A DNA stretch of 64,000 nt from Candidatus Wallbacteria bacterium (GTDB lineage Bacteria > Muiribacteriota > UBA6191 > JACPRK01). The DNA lies in contig JACQZN010000042.1 in NCBI GenBank assembly GCA_016213845.1, positions 39,370 through 103,369 of the forward strand. The letters run 5' to 3'. The position numbers and the translations under genes are program-made. Positions 7,281 to 14,378 of this stretch are shown piece by piece. The first letter of the stretch is position 1; each line of letters begins with the position of its first letter. A model generated the notes under the pieces. It had not been told where the DNA came from, made no database searches, and saw nothing but the letters and a program-made list of their open reading frames with translations.

Positions 7281-7712
7281 ATGCTAATGGCCAACTTTCG
7301 GTACGCGATGCCCGAGCGGCGCTCCAGTCGAGTTCGCTGTCCGGCGCTGCAGCGATGGATCTCGGACAAGGACTGCGAGATCCGGCGGAACACTCCCTAC
7401 TGCATCTCCTGTAACGGTTGTCCGCTGAAGGAGCCGGGCTGCCGCAGCTGCGGCCAGCCGTTCCCGGCGAAGACGCCGTTTCAGCTCTATTGCACGATGC
7501 GCTGCAAGCGCAACGCGACCAACCAGAAGCGGCTGCAGATGCGCCGCCAGTGGCGCAGGGACGGCATCTGCATCTACTGCGGGAAGAGCCCGGTCCAGTC
7601 GGGACGCTCTCACCTGGGCTGCCAGGCTTGCCTCGACATGCACAGCGAGGCGCGCAAGTCCCGCAACACCGTCCGGACAAGAAAAGACCCCTACGGGCAA
7701 TTGCCAGCGTAA
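7281..7712 (+). CDS. Small cysteine-rich zinc-finger-like protein, unknown function
   Basis: A 143-residue basic protein with 13 cysteines, mostly paired: C41-C44-C47, C54-C57, C71-C75, C97-C100 and C114-C117. The arrangement CRSCG...YCTMRC and CIYCG...CQAC suggests two treble-clef or zinc-ribbon units separated by an arginine-rich helix (NQKRLQMRRQWRR), as in small nucleic-acid-binding proteins. No HNH catalytic signature is complete. The start is ATG 7281 or 7287; neither has a Shine-Dalgarno, and a promoter lies directly upstream. Confidence 0.7.
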   Translation: MLMANFRYAMPERRSSRVRCPALQRWISDKDCEIRRNTPYCISCNGCPLKEPGCRSCGQPFPAKTPFQLYCTMRCKRNATNQKRLQMRRQWRRDGICIYCGKSPVQSGRSHLGCQACLDMHSEARKSRNTVRTRKDPYGQLPA

Positions 7713-7731
7713 GGGCCTCCTCTTGCTCCGA

Positions 7732-7767
7732 ACCCTCCCGGGCTCATATGGCCCTTTGGGGGAGGTT
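7732..7767 (+). terminator. Possible weak intrinsic terminator
   Basis: A stem CCTCCC/GGGAGG with a large loop ends in a short TTT, 20-55 bp after the cysteine-rich gene. The short T-run makes this uncertain. Confidence 0.3.
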
Positions 7768-7842
7768 TCGGTTATTCCTGGGGTACCGGGGGTGAGGTAC
7801 CGGGTCCGACCGGAGGGTGACCGTGCCTACTTCCCTTGAAGC

Positions 7843-8784
7843 TCACTGTCCCTTTTTTGAGAAGTAAGCGTCCCGAGCGGATTCGAATTGCTGGCGCGCC
7901 TTCAACTTCTGGTCCTGCGAACCGGACTTGAGGGCGGATTCGTAGTCGGTAGTGGCCTTGAAGAAGCCGGCCCTGAGCTGGGAGAGGTTGGCCGCCGGGT
8001 TGCCGCCGCCGTAGTAGCCTTCCCGGACGGTCCCGGGAACCTGGTACGTTGGATAGTACCCTGGCATCCCAGTATAGCTCGAGTAGCCTTGCATCTGGTT
8101 GGGATTCTGGAACGGCTGGGGCATCTGGCGGAAGTTGTCGAACGGGTAGTTCCCGCCAGCGTAGTAGTTATCATAGTACTGCTGGGGGAAGAGGACCCGC
8201 GCGAAGACCTGGCCGACCAGGAATCCGCCGATGCCACCGGCGATGAGCCCCAAAGTGCCGCCGAAGCTGCTGCCCAGGAGAGCGCCGAAGACGCCACCGG
8301 CGATGCCCGGCAGGATGCCGAGCCGGGAGCGGTGGCCGCCCAGGTTGCTGTAGTAATCGCTGTAGTAGCGGTCCAGCCGGTTGTTGTAGTTGTCGTAGTA
8401 ATTGCCGTACGGAGCCTCGCCGAGCTGGCCGCCGACCAGATGGCCGACAACACCGCCCGCTGCCGCGCCGGCCAGGGTGCCGACGATACCAAAATGCGCA
8501 CCGAGCAATCCGCCGAAGGCCGCGCCGATGAGCATCGGGATCTTGCTACGGTGGCCGCCCATTCCGTACTCGGCTCCGCCCGGAAAGTAGCCGCTCGGGT
8601 AGTTCCTGGGATCGTTCGGATTCACGGCACCGCCGGTCTGGGAGGCCCGATCGTCGGAACCGACCGTCGTGTCGGTGACGCTACCGCTGGCGCTCTCGGC
8701 CGCCAGCGTGTGCACGGGGAACAGCCCGAACGTCAGCGCTCCCACCAGGACCCACGCCGTTGCCTTCAGCACCTTGCGTTTCAT
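7843..8784 (-). CDS. Exported glycine-zipper protein with tyrosine-rich loops
   Basis: A 313-residue protein with a signal peptide (residues 1-29, ending LAAE). Two homologous modules start with GGHRS, at residues 77-120 and 149-192. Each is a glycine-zipper segment rich in GxxxG spacing (GAAFGGLLGAHFG; GIAGGVFGALLGSSFGG) that could insert in or span a membrane. Each is followed by a tyrosine/asparagine-rich stretch (YGNYYDNYNN; QQYYDNYYAGG). The C-terminal ~45 residues are helical and charged. This is an outer-membrane-associated glycine-zipper architecture by appearance only. AGGAG lies 6 nt upstream of the ATG, and a strong promoter is at 8845-8873. Confidence 0.75.
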   Translation of the reverse strand: MKRKVLKATAWVLVGALTFGLFPVHTLAAESASGSVTDTTVGSDDRASQTGGAVNPNDPRNYPSGYFPGGAEYGMGGHRSKIPMLIGAAFGGLLGAHFGIVGTLAGAAAGGVVGHLVGGQLGEAPYGNYYDNYNNRLDRYYSDYYSNLGGHRSRLGILPGIAGGVFGALLGSSFGGTLGLIAGGIGGFLVGQVFARVLFPQQYYDNYYAGGNYPFDNFRQMPQPFQNPNQMQGYSSYTGMPGYYPTYQVPGTVREGYYGGGNPAANLSQLRAGFFKATTDYESALKSGSQDQKLKARQQFESARDAYFSKKGQ

Positions 8785-8844
8785 GACGCTTCTCCTTACG
8801 ACTGCTTACCGGCCGGAGGGCCGATTGCTGCGGAATTCGCCGTA

Positions 8845-8873
8845 AGTATAGGTACCGCATTCGAGAGCGTCAA
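8845..8873 (-). promoter_or_regulatory. Strong sigma70-type promoter of the glycine-zipper gene
   Basis: On the minus strand, TTGACG (8873-8868), a 17-nt spacer and TATACT (8850-8845) match the sigma70 consensus well. The predicted 5' UTR is about 50 nt. A period-7 repeat array lies just upstream of the -35 box. Confidence 0.8.
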
Positions 8874-8886
8874 TCCCCCCACAGGA

Positions 8887-8921
8887 AGTAGTGAGTAGCG
8901 AGTAGCGAGTAGTGAGTAGGG
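8887..8921. repeat. Heptamer tandem array, type AGTAGYG (5 units)
   Basis: Five consecutive 7-bp units read AGTAGTG, AGTAGCG, AGTAGCG, AGTAGTG, AGTAGGG. The array lies 14 bp upstream of the -35 box of the glycine-zipper promoter. The same unit type recurs at 17360-17373 and 17897-17917. Confidence 0.9.
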
Positions 8922-8976
8922 GAGGGAGAGCCCTACATCAATCCGCCAGCGCTGTTCATACTCGCTGACGGGGGGC

Positions 8977-9681
8977 CTACCAGCCGCGCAGGATCCAGCT
9001 CATCGCGGGGATGCGCGCGGGGGGCGGCTCGCTCTTGGGCGCTTCGCCCCCGGACGGTTGGACCTCGGGGAACGGGACCGTCGGCAGGCTGGCGTTGTCG
9101 CGCGAGCGGACCTCCATCTCGAGCTTCTGGAGACGCTGGATGAAGTCGGCCGTCGGGTCGATCAGGCCGGTCTTCTCGAGATCGCCGACGCGCCGGTGCA
9201 ACTCCGCGTTCTTGGCTTCGAGCGCCTCGATGCGTTGCCGGAGCTGCGTGATCGTGTTGTCACCGCTCGCAGCCGTGGGAGATTCCGGCTTGGGCGCAAC
9301 CGGTTTCGCGGCGACCGGCTCCGGTGCACTGACGGCCGCCGCCGCGGGCTTGCCACCCAGGCTGAGGAACTTGCGATGGACCCAGCCGCTCTTGACCACT
9401 CTTCCCGAGCCGTCGACGCGGTCGACCCGGAAGTACCCGTCGACCAGCTCGTCTTGGTGGACCATGACCCTGCTCCCCCGCTCCAGCGTTGCCGCCGGCT
9501 TGGCGGACTCTGCGGGGCTGTCCAGCAGGTAGGCTCCGACGAAGGCCGGATCTCCGCCCCTGTCCAGCACTCCCGGCACGGGCGCGGCCGCCTGTAGCAC
9601 GGACCCCGCCATCACGGAAAGCGCAAGGCGCAGAGACCATCGGGACACGAGTCGACCCATCCATCGGGGAGCGCAGTTCAT
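8977..9681 (-). CDS. Exported SH3-like/coiled-coil protein
   Basis: A 234-residue protein. Residues 11-33 form a signal sequence (LRLALSVMAGSVLQAAA). Residues 48-108 resemble a bacterial SH3-type domain (LLDSPAES...LERGSRVMV...GYFRV...SGWVHRKFL). An alanine/proline linker follows, then a coiled coil at about 144-171 (ITQLRQRIEALEAKNAELHRRV) and a second short helix. SH3 domains of this type often bind cell-wall peptides, which is the inferred role. ATG 9681 is preferred to the upstream in-frame start because it gives a proper signal peptide and has GGTGA upstream. It is divergent from namZ across a perfect inverted repeat. Confidence 0.7.
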   Translation of the reverse strand: MNCAPRWMGRLVSRWSLRLALSVMAGSVLQAAAPVPGVLDRGGDPAFVGAYLLDSPAESAKPAATLERGSRVMVHQDELVDGYFRVDRVDGSGRVVKSGWVHRKFLSLGGKPAAAAVSAPEPVAAKPVAPKPESPTAASGDNTITQLRQRIEALEAKNAELHRRVGDLEKTGLIDPTADFIQRLQKLEMEVRSRDNASLPTVPFPEVQPSGGEAPKSEPPPARIPAMSWILRGW

Positions 9682-9716
9682 CGAGAGGTTCACCTCATCT
9701 CCGATATCGGCCCCCC

Positions 9717-9742
9717 GCGATCGGTTGCTAAGAACCGATCGC
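9717..9742. promoter_or_regulatory. Perfect 10-bp inverted repeat in a divergent promoter region
   Basis: GCGATCGGTT and AACCGATCGC are separated by 6 bp. The repeat sits between the divergently transcribed SH3/coiled-coil gene (start 9681) and namZ (start 9804). The spacing of two half-sites about one and a half helical turns apart fits a dimeric regulator operator. No neighbouring regulator gene is seen. Confidence 0.5.
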
Positions 9743-9803
9743 TGCTCAAATATGGAATGCACGACACGACCGCTTGCCCGACCGATGATCTTCTCGACAC
9801 TCC

Positions 9804-11084
9804 ATGACTGACTCCCGAATCCGACTGCTGACGTTCTGTGCCCTCCTGTCTGCCGTGACGGCCACCCCGGCCGCCCACGCCAAATCGATCGCGCCCCCGC
9901 CTGCCGGCCGCGTGCTGCTCGGCGTGGATCGCCTCATCACCTACCACCTGCCCCAGCTCCAGGGGAAGCGCGTCGGCCTGCTCACCCACAAAGCCGGCGT
10001 CACCGGCACCGGCCGCCCGACGGTCGAGGCTCTGCTGGACCGCGGCGTCGACCTGCGCGCCCTCTTCGCCCCCGAACACGGCATTTACGGCGCCGTCGAG
10101 GGCGGCTTCGACGTGACGAACACGACCTATCGCCGCACCGGCATCCCGGTCCACAGCCTCTACGGCAAGACGCGCCGCCCGACCCCGAAGATGCTGGCCG
10201 GGCTCGACGTCGTCCTGGTGGACCTTCAGGACGTCGGCGCGCGCTTCTACACTTACATCTCCACCGTCTGCTACCTCCTCGAGGAGGCCGCCAAGGCTGG
10301 CGTCGCCGTCTGGGTTCTCGACCGTCCGAACCCCATCGGCGGCCTCCGGGTCGACGGAAAGACCCTGGAACGCCACCGGCTCGGTTTCACCGGCATCTAT
10401 CCGATGCCTCTCTTGCACGGCATGACGATGGGCGAGATGGCCTGGATGCTCAACGAGGAGTACGGCTACAAGGCCCGCCTGAAAGTCGTCCCGATGCAGG
10501 GGTGGCGCCGCGACATGTTCTTCGGGCAGACCGGCCTGAAGTGGGTCGCCCCGTCGCCGAATCTGCCGACCTGGGAATCGACTCTGATCTACCCCGGACT
10601 GGAGACGATAGGCCTGCACGGCTTTCTCGCCGAGGGCCGCGGGACGCCTTACCCGTTTCAGCTGGTCGGCGCTCCCTGGGTGAAGGACCCCGAAGGGCTG
10701 GCCCGGCGGCTCTCCGACGAGGGGCTCCGCGGGCTCTCGTTCATCCCGTGCCGCTTCACCCCGGCAGCGGATGCGCTCAAGGGAAGACGCTGCGGCGGCG
10801 TTCGCATGATCGTCAAGGACGCCAGAAGGGTCGACCCGATGCGAATCCCCTTGAAGATCCTGAAGGTCTTGAAGATCATGTATCCGGGAGCACCGGGATG
10901 GCAGGATGCGGCCCGCTCGTGGTCGGTCTCGCTCGGGCTCCCCGGAGGGGCCGGCCACTTGCTGTTGCCGGGTGCGGAAGACGAGCTCCTTCGCAAGTGG
11001 CGCCTGGGAGCCCGCGAGTTCGAGGCCACACGCAAGAAGTACCTGCTCTACAAGGTCGACCCAGGTCCCCGGCAAGTAGATTGA
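9804..11084 (+). CDS. namZ: Exported exo-beta-N-acetylmuramidase, NamZ/DUF1343 family
   Basis: A 426-residue protein with a signal peptide (residues 1-26, ending AAHA). The DUF1343 (GH171) motifs are clear: FAPEHGIYG at 88-96, DLQDVGARFYTY at 140-151, DRPNPIGG at 173-180, and later GRGTPYPFQLVGAPW. NamZ of Bacillus subtilis removes terminal N-acetylmuramic acid from peptidoglycan fragments, and family membership supports the same activity here. It probably acts in the periplasm in cell-wall turnover or recycling. No NagZ or AmiE homologue is adjacent. No clear Shine-Dalgarno precedes the ATG. Confidence 0.88.
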   Translation: MTDSRIRLLTFCALLSAVTATPAAHAKSIAPPPAGRVLLGVDRLITYHLPQLQGKRVGLLTHKAGVTGTGRPTVEALLDRGVDLRALFAPEHGIYGAVEGGFDVTNTTYRRTGIPVHSLYGKTRRPTPKMLAGLDVVLVDLQDVGARFYTYISTVCYLLEEAAKAGVAVWVLDRPNPIGGLRVDGKTLERHRLGFTGIYPMPLLHGMTMGEMAWMLNEEYGYKARLKVVPMQGWRRDMFFGQTGLKWVAPSPNLPTWESTLIYPGLETIGLHGFLAEGRGTPYPFQLVGAPWVKDPEGLARRLSDEGLRGLSFIPCRFTPAADALKGRRCGGVRMIVKDARRVDPMRIPLKILKVLKIMYPGAPGWQDAARSWSVSLGLPGGAGHLLLPGAEDELLRKWRLGAREFEATRKKYLLYKVDPGPRQVD

Positions 11085-11171
11085 TCGACGGCCGGATCTC
11101 CAGGGCGGGCGCCCGCCGGGCCCCCGCTCCAACTCGAGGACGCACATGACAGACTTCCGGCCGAGGCCCCG

Positions 11172-12212
11172 ATGAAGGCCCCCCGATCCAAGAAGGTGCT
11201 GCGCGGTCCGTTTCTGCTGGAGAAGAAACCGCCCGAGCCAGGTCGCCAGAAAAAGCCGGAGTCGCCTCTCACCGCGCTGGTCTTCTCCGGCGGCGGTGCC
11301 CGCGGCGCCTACGAGTGCGGCGTCTACCAGTCCCTGCACGAGCACGGCGTGCGGCCATCGGTGCTGGTCGGGACCTCGGTCGGCGCCGTCAACGCCGCGG
11401 CCATTTGCCAGGGCATGAGTCCCTGGGAGCTGCGGGAGCTCTGGCTCCGGATCTCCAGCGCCGACTGGTGGTACCTGCCGGGCCGGCTGCGGCCCCTGCG
11501 GACGCTGATGGGCGATCGCCACACCTTCCGCAACCGGCTCGATCTCTGGAACTTCTTCGGATGGAACCACCTCTTCGACACCGAGCCGATGCTGGCCACC
11601 TTCCGCAAGTACTTCGACGTCGAGAAGATCCGCAAGAGCCGGGTGAAGCTGTACATCACCGCCGTCGACGTCATCAGCGGAGAGTCGAGCATCTTCACCA
11701 ACAAGACCGTCGTGCCCGAGCACGTGCTCGCCTCGTCGAGCATCCCGATCGCGTTTCCGTGGACCGAGGTCGACGGCCGCATCTACTGGGACGGCGGATT
11801 GCTCGCCAACATCCCGCCCATCAAGATCGCCATCGACGCCGACCGGCGTGTCCGAGAGATCTACCTGGTGCGCCTTTTCCCACGACTGGCGCAGAAGCCA
11901 GACGGGCTCCTCGACTGCATCGAGCGCACCATCGAGCTGGTCTTGCAGGGGGTGCTGAACAACGAGATCGACCAGGTCGAGTTCATCAACCGGCTGATCC
12001 GCTCGCGCGCCATCCGAGGTGTCTACCGCGAGATCAACCTTCACACCGTCGAGTTCCACGAGCCGTTCAGCGCCCTGTCGATTCTCGATTTCTCGAAGCG
12101 CCACGTGGAGCGGCTCATCGACCAGGGTTACCGGGACACGGAGCGGATGTTCGCGCGCAAGGCCGAAGAGCGTGACCGGAAGCGGCGCGTGAGGTTGGCC
12201 GCCAGGGCCTGA
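11172..12212 (+). CDS. Patatin-like phospholipase
   Basis: A 346-residue protein. The patatin domain is complete: oxyanion-hole motif GGGARG at residues 40-45, nucleophile elbow GTSVG at 67-71 with S69, and the catalytic aspartate in DGG near residue 207 (YWDGGLLANIPP). A basic 30-residue N-terminal extension without a signal peptide suggests a cytosolic or membrane-surface enzyme. The family hydrolyses acyl chains from phospholipids; the substrate is unknown. GAGG lies just upstream of the ATG, and the gene sits 87 bp after namZ. Confidence 0.88.
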   Translation: MKAPRSKKVLRGPFLLEKKPPEPGRQKKPESPLTALVFSGGGARGAYECGVYQSLHEHGVRPSVLVGTSVGAVNAAAICQGMSPWELRELWLRISSADWWYLPGRLRPLRTLMGDRHTFRNRLDLWNFFGWNHLFDTEPMLATFRKYFDVEKIRKSRVKLYITAVDVISGESSIFTNKTVVPEHVLASSSIPIAFPWTEVDGRIYWDGGLLANIPPIKIAIDADRRVREIYLVRLFPRLAQKPDGLLDCIERTIELVLQGVLNNEIDQVEFINRLIRSRAIRGVYREINLHTVEFHEPFSALSILDFSKRHVERLIDQGYRDTERMFARKAEERDRKRRVRLAARA

Positions 12213-12254
12213 CCGCGCGCGCCGAGGCCGCCCCCGAGTGCCCGCACGACGACG

Positions 12255-12722
12255 ATGGACGCCGCCCAGCTCCGCAGGCAAAAACGGCTCCAGCAGAAGC
12301 TGGCCCAGGCCAAGTGGATCGTCTACTTCGGCATCATTGCGCTGATCGGGTTCTACCTGTACTGGCGCTCCGAGCGGGTCGAAACCGCGCGGATCGTGAG
12401 CGACGAGTTTCTCAGTCGCATCGGCAAGCGCGAGATCGACGTCATCCCCAAGCGGCTCTTCACCACCGGGCTCCAGGAGGACCTGCCGGAGCGCAAGTTC
12501 CAGCGCCAGATGGCGCTGTTGGCGAGGAAACTCGGCAGTCTCCAGGGCTTCCAGCTCATCGAGCGGGAGCTGTCGTGGGACAACAGCAATGTGCGTCTGG
12601 TCTACCAGGCGAAGTTCGAGCGCAGCGGCGCCCGCGCCATCTTCGAGATCGTGGTCGACCCGCGCGGCTACTGGAAGATCGACACGTACTTCTTCTGGGC
12701 CGACAAGTGGAAACGGCTCTAG
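12255..12722 (+). CDS. Small membrane-anchored protein, unknown function
   Basis: A 155-residue protein with a basic N terminus, one transmembrane segment (residues 21-37, WIVYFGIIALIGFYLYW) and a ~115-residue soluble domain. The domain's pattern (helix, then strands such as VRLVYQAKFERSGARAIFEIVVD and YWKIDTYFF) resembles small NTF2-like or DUF4864-type folds, but no family can be named with confidence. It lies 42 bp after the patatin gene on the same strand and converges on glpK. Confidence 0.65.
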   Translation: MDAAQLRRQKRLQQKLAQAKWIVYFGIIALIGFYLYWRSERVETARIVSDEFLSRIGKREIDVIPKRLFTTGLQEDLPERKFQRQMALLARKLGSLQGFQLIERELSWDNSNVRLVYQAKFERSGARAIFEIVVDPRGYWKIDTYFFWADKWKRL

Positions 12723-12746
12723 CCAGGCGAGCGCGCCGGCGACCGA

Positions 12747-14237
12747 TCAGGCCTTCGAGAGCACCCGGTGCACCGCCGCTTGCCATCCGGCGGTGAGGCG
12801 CTCCCGGTCGGGCGCGGCCATGGCGGGGCGGAAGAGCCGGTCCTGGCGGCGGACGTGGGCGAGCTCGTCGGCATCGGCCCAGAATTTCTCCGCCAGCCCC
12901 GCCAGGTAGCCGGCCCCGAGCGCAGTCGTTTCGACGTTGGCCGGCCGGTCGACCGGGATACCGAGAAGGTCGGCCTGGAACTGCATGAGGAAGCCGTTGG
13001 CGCAGGCGCCGCCATCGACCCGGAGCTCGCGGATGGGCACGCCGGACTCCTCGACCATCAGGCCGACCAGGTCGTGGGTCTGATAGGCGATCGCCTCCAG
13101 CGCCGCCCGGACCACGTGGGCCCGGCCCGCGCCGCGCGTGAGACCAAGGATGGCGCCGCGAGCGTTCATGTCCCAGTGGGGGGCGCCCAGGCCGACGAAG
13201 GCCGGCACGAAGTAGACGCCCGCGTTGTCGCCGACCGACGTGGCGATGGCCTCTGTTTCGGCAGCGTGCTGGATGACGCCGAGGGCGTCGCGCAGCCACT
13301 GGACGGCGGCCCCCGCAATGAACACCGCGCCCTCGAGCGCGTAGAGCGGCTCGCCCGACTTCCCGGCGCAGAGCGTCGTGAGCAGCCCCTTCTGCGAGGT
13401 GCGGTCGCGGTCGCCCATGTTCATCAGGAGGAAGCAGCCGGTGCCGTAGGTGTTCTTGGCCATTCCGGGCTCCCAGCAGCCCTGGCCGAAAAGAGCGGCC
13501 TGCTGGTCGCCGGCAATCCCGCTGACGGGGACGGCGGCGCCGAAGAAGGCGTCCGGGTCGGTCGTTCCGAAGCGGCTGGCGGAGGACTGCACGGTCGGGA
13601 GCATCGCGGCGGGAACGCCTAGCTGCTCGAGCAGCTCCGGGTCCCAGCGCTTTTCGTGGATGTTGAAGAGCAGCGTGCGGCTGGCGTTGGTGAAGTCCGT
13701 GACGTGGGACTTGCCGCCGGTGAGCTTCCAGAGAAGCCAGCTGTCGATGTTGCCGAAGAGGACGCGCCCTTCGCGGGCGCGCGACAGCACGGCCGGGTTG
13801 GCGTCCAGCAGCCAGCGCACCTTGGTGCCCGAGAAGTAGGCGTCGAGCAATAGGCCCGTCTTGGCGCGCACAGCCGGCTCCAGGCCTTTCTCCTTGAGGG
13901 CGCGGCACATGTCGGCCGTCCGGCGGCACTGCCAGACGATGGCGTTGGCCACCGGGCGGCCGGTTTCCCGGTCCCAGAGCACGGTCGTCTCACGCTGGTT
14001 GGTGATGCCGATGGCGGCGACCTGCGCGGGCGTGATGCCGCCCGCGTCCAGCGCCTGCTTCATGACACGATGGCTGACCGACCAGATCTCTTCGGCGTCA
14101 TGCTCGACCCAGCCGGGCCGCGGGTAATGCTGCGTGAACTCGGAGTAGCCGCGCGAGACGACCTTCCCCGCGCGATCCAGCATCAAGACCGTCGTGCCCG
14201 TCGTCCCCTGGTCGATCGCCATCACGTACCTGTCCAC
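12747..14237 (-). CDS. glpK: Glycerol kinase
   Basis: ATP-dependent phosphorylation of glycerol to sn-glycerol 3-phosphate. The ~496-residue protein has the FGGY-family signatures: MAIDQGTTGTT near the N terminus, ITNQRETTVLWDRETGRPV, and the C-terminal GGACANGFLMQFQADLLG. The start is GTG at 14237, because GGGAGGT lies 6 nt upstream and the length matches the family; the frame extends further upstream without support. No glycerol facilitator or GlpD is adjacent. It is divergent from the alkaline-phosphatase-family gene. Confidence 0.95.
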   Translation of the reverse strand: MDRYVMAIDQGTTGTTVLMLDRAGKVVSRGYSEFTQHYPRPGWVEHDAEEIWSVSHRVMKQALDAGGITPAQVAAIGITNQRETTVLWDRETGRPVANAIVWQCRRTADMCRALKEKGLEPAVRAKTGLLLDAYFSGTKVRWLLDANPAVLSRAREGRVLFGNIDSWLLWKLTGGKSHVTDFTNASRTLLFNIHEKRWDPELLEQLGVPAAMLPTVQSSASRFGTTDPDAFFGAAVPVSGIAGDQQAALFGQGCWEPGMAKNTYGTGCFLLMNMGDRDRTSQKGLLTTLCAGKSGEPLYALEGAVFIAGAAVQWLRDALGVIQHAAETEAIATSVGDNAGVYFVPAFVGLGAPHWDMNARGAILGLTRGAGRAHVVRAALEAIAYQTHDLVGLMVEESGVPIRELRVDGGACANGFLMQFQADLLGIPVDRPANVETTALGAGYLAGLAEKFWADADELAHVRRQDRLFRPAMAAPDRERLTAGWQAAVHRVLSKA

Positions 14238-14316
14238 AGCCGCACCTCCCGGAGCCGCACCGTTCGAGACCGCAAGCCAGGGTATCATGGGGCCCAGGGA
14301 AGTTCGCAAAGGCGCA

Positions 14317-14345
14317 TTGCATCTGCGCTTGCGGGCCATTAGAGT
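14317..14345 (+). promoter_or_regulatory. Sigma70-type promoter of the alkaline-phosphatase-family gene
   Basis: TTGCAT (14317-14322), a 17-nt spacer and TAGAGT (14340-14345). The predicted leader is about 25 nt, with AAGGAG in front of the ATG at 14379. A GCGCA/TGCGC dyad overlaps the -35 box. Confidence 0.6.
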
Positions 14346-14378
14346 GATGACGTCCGATTGCGATACAAGGAGTCGAAA

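Noticed and set aside
9690..12281. An 863-codon open frame on the minus strand over namZ and the patatin gene
   Set aside because: Shadow frame caused by high GC at third positions; no motif, no ribosome site, antisense to two clear enzymes.
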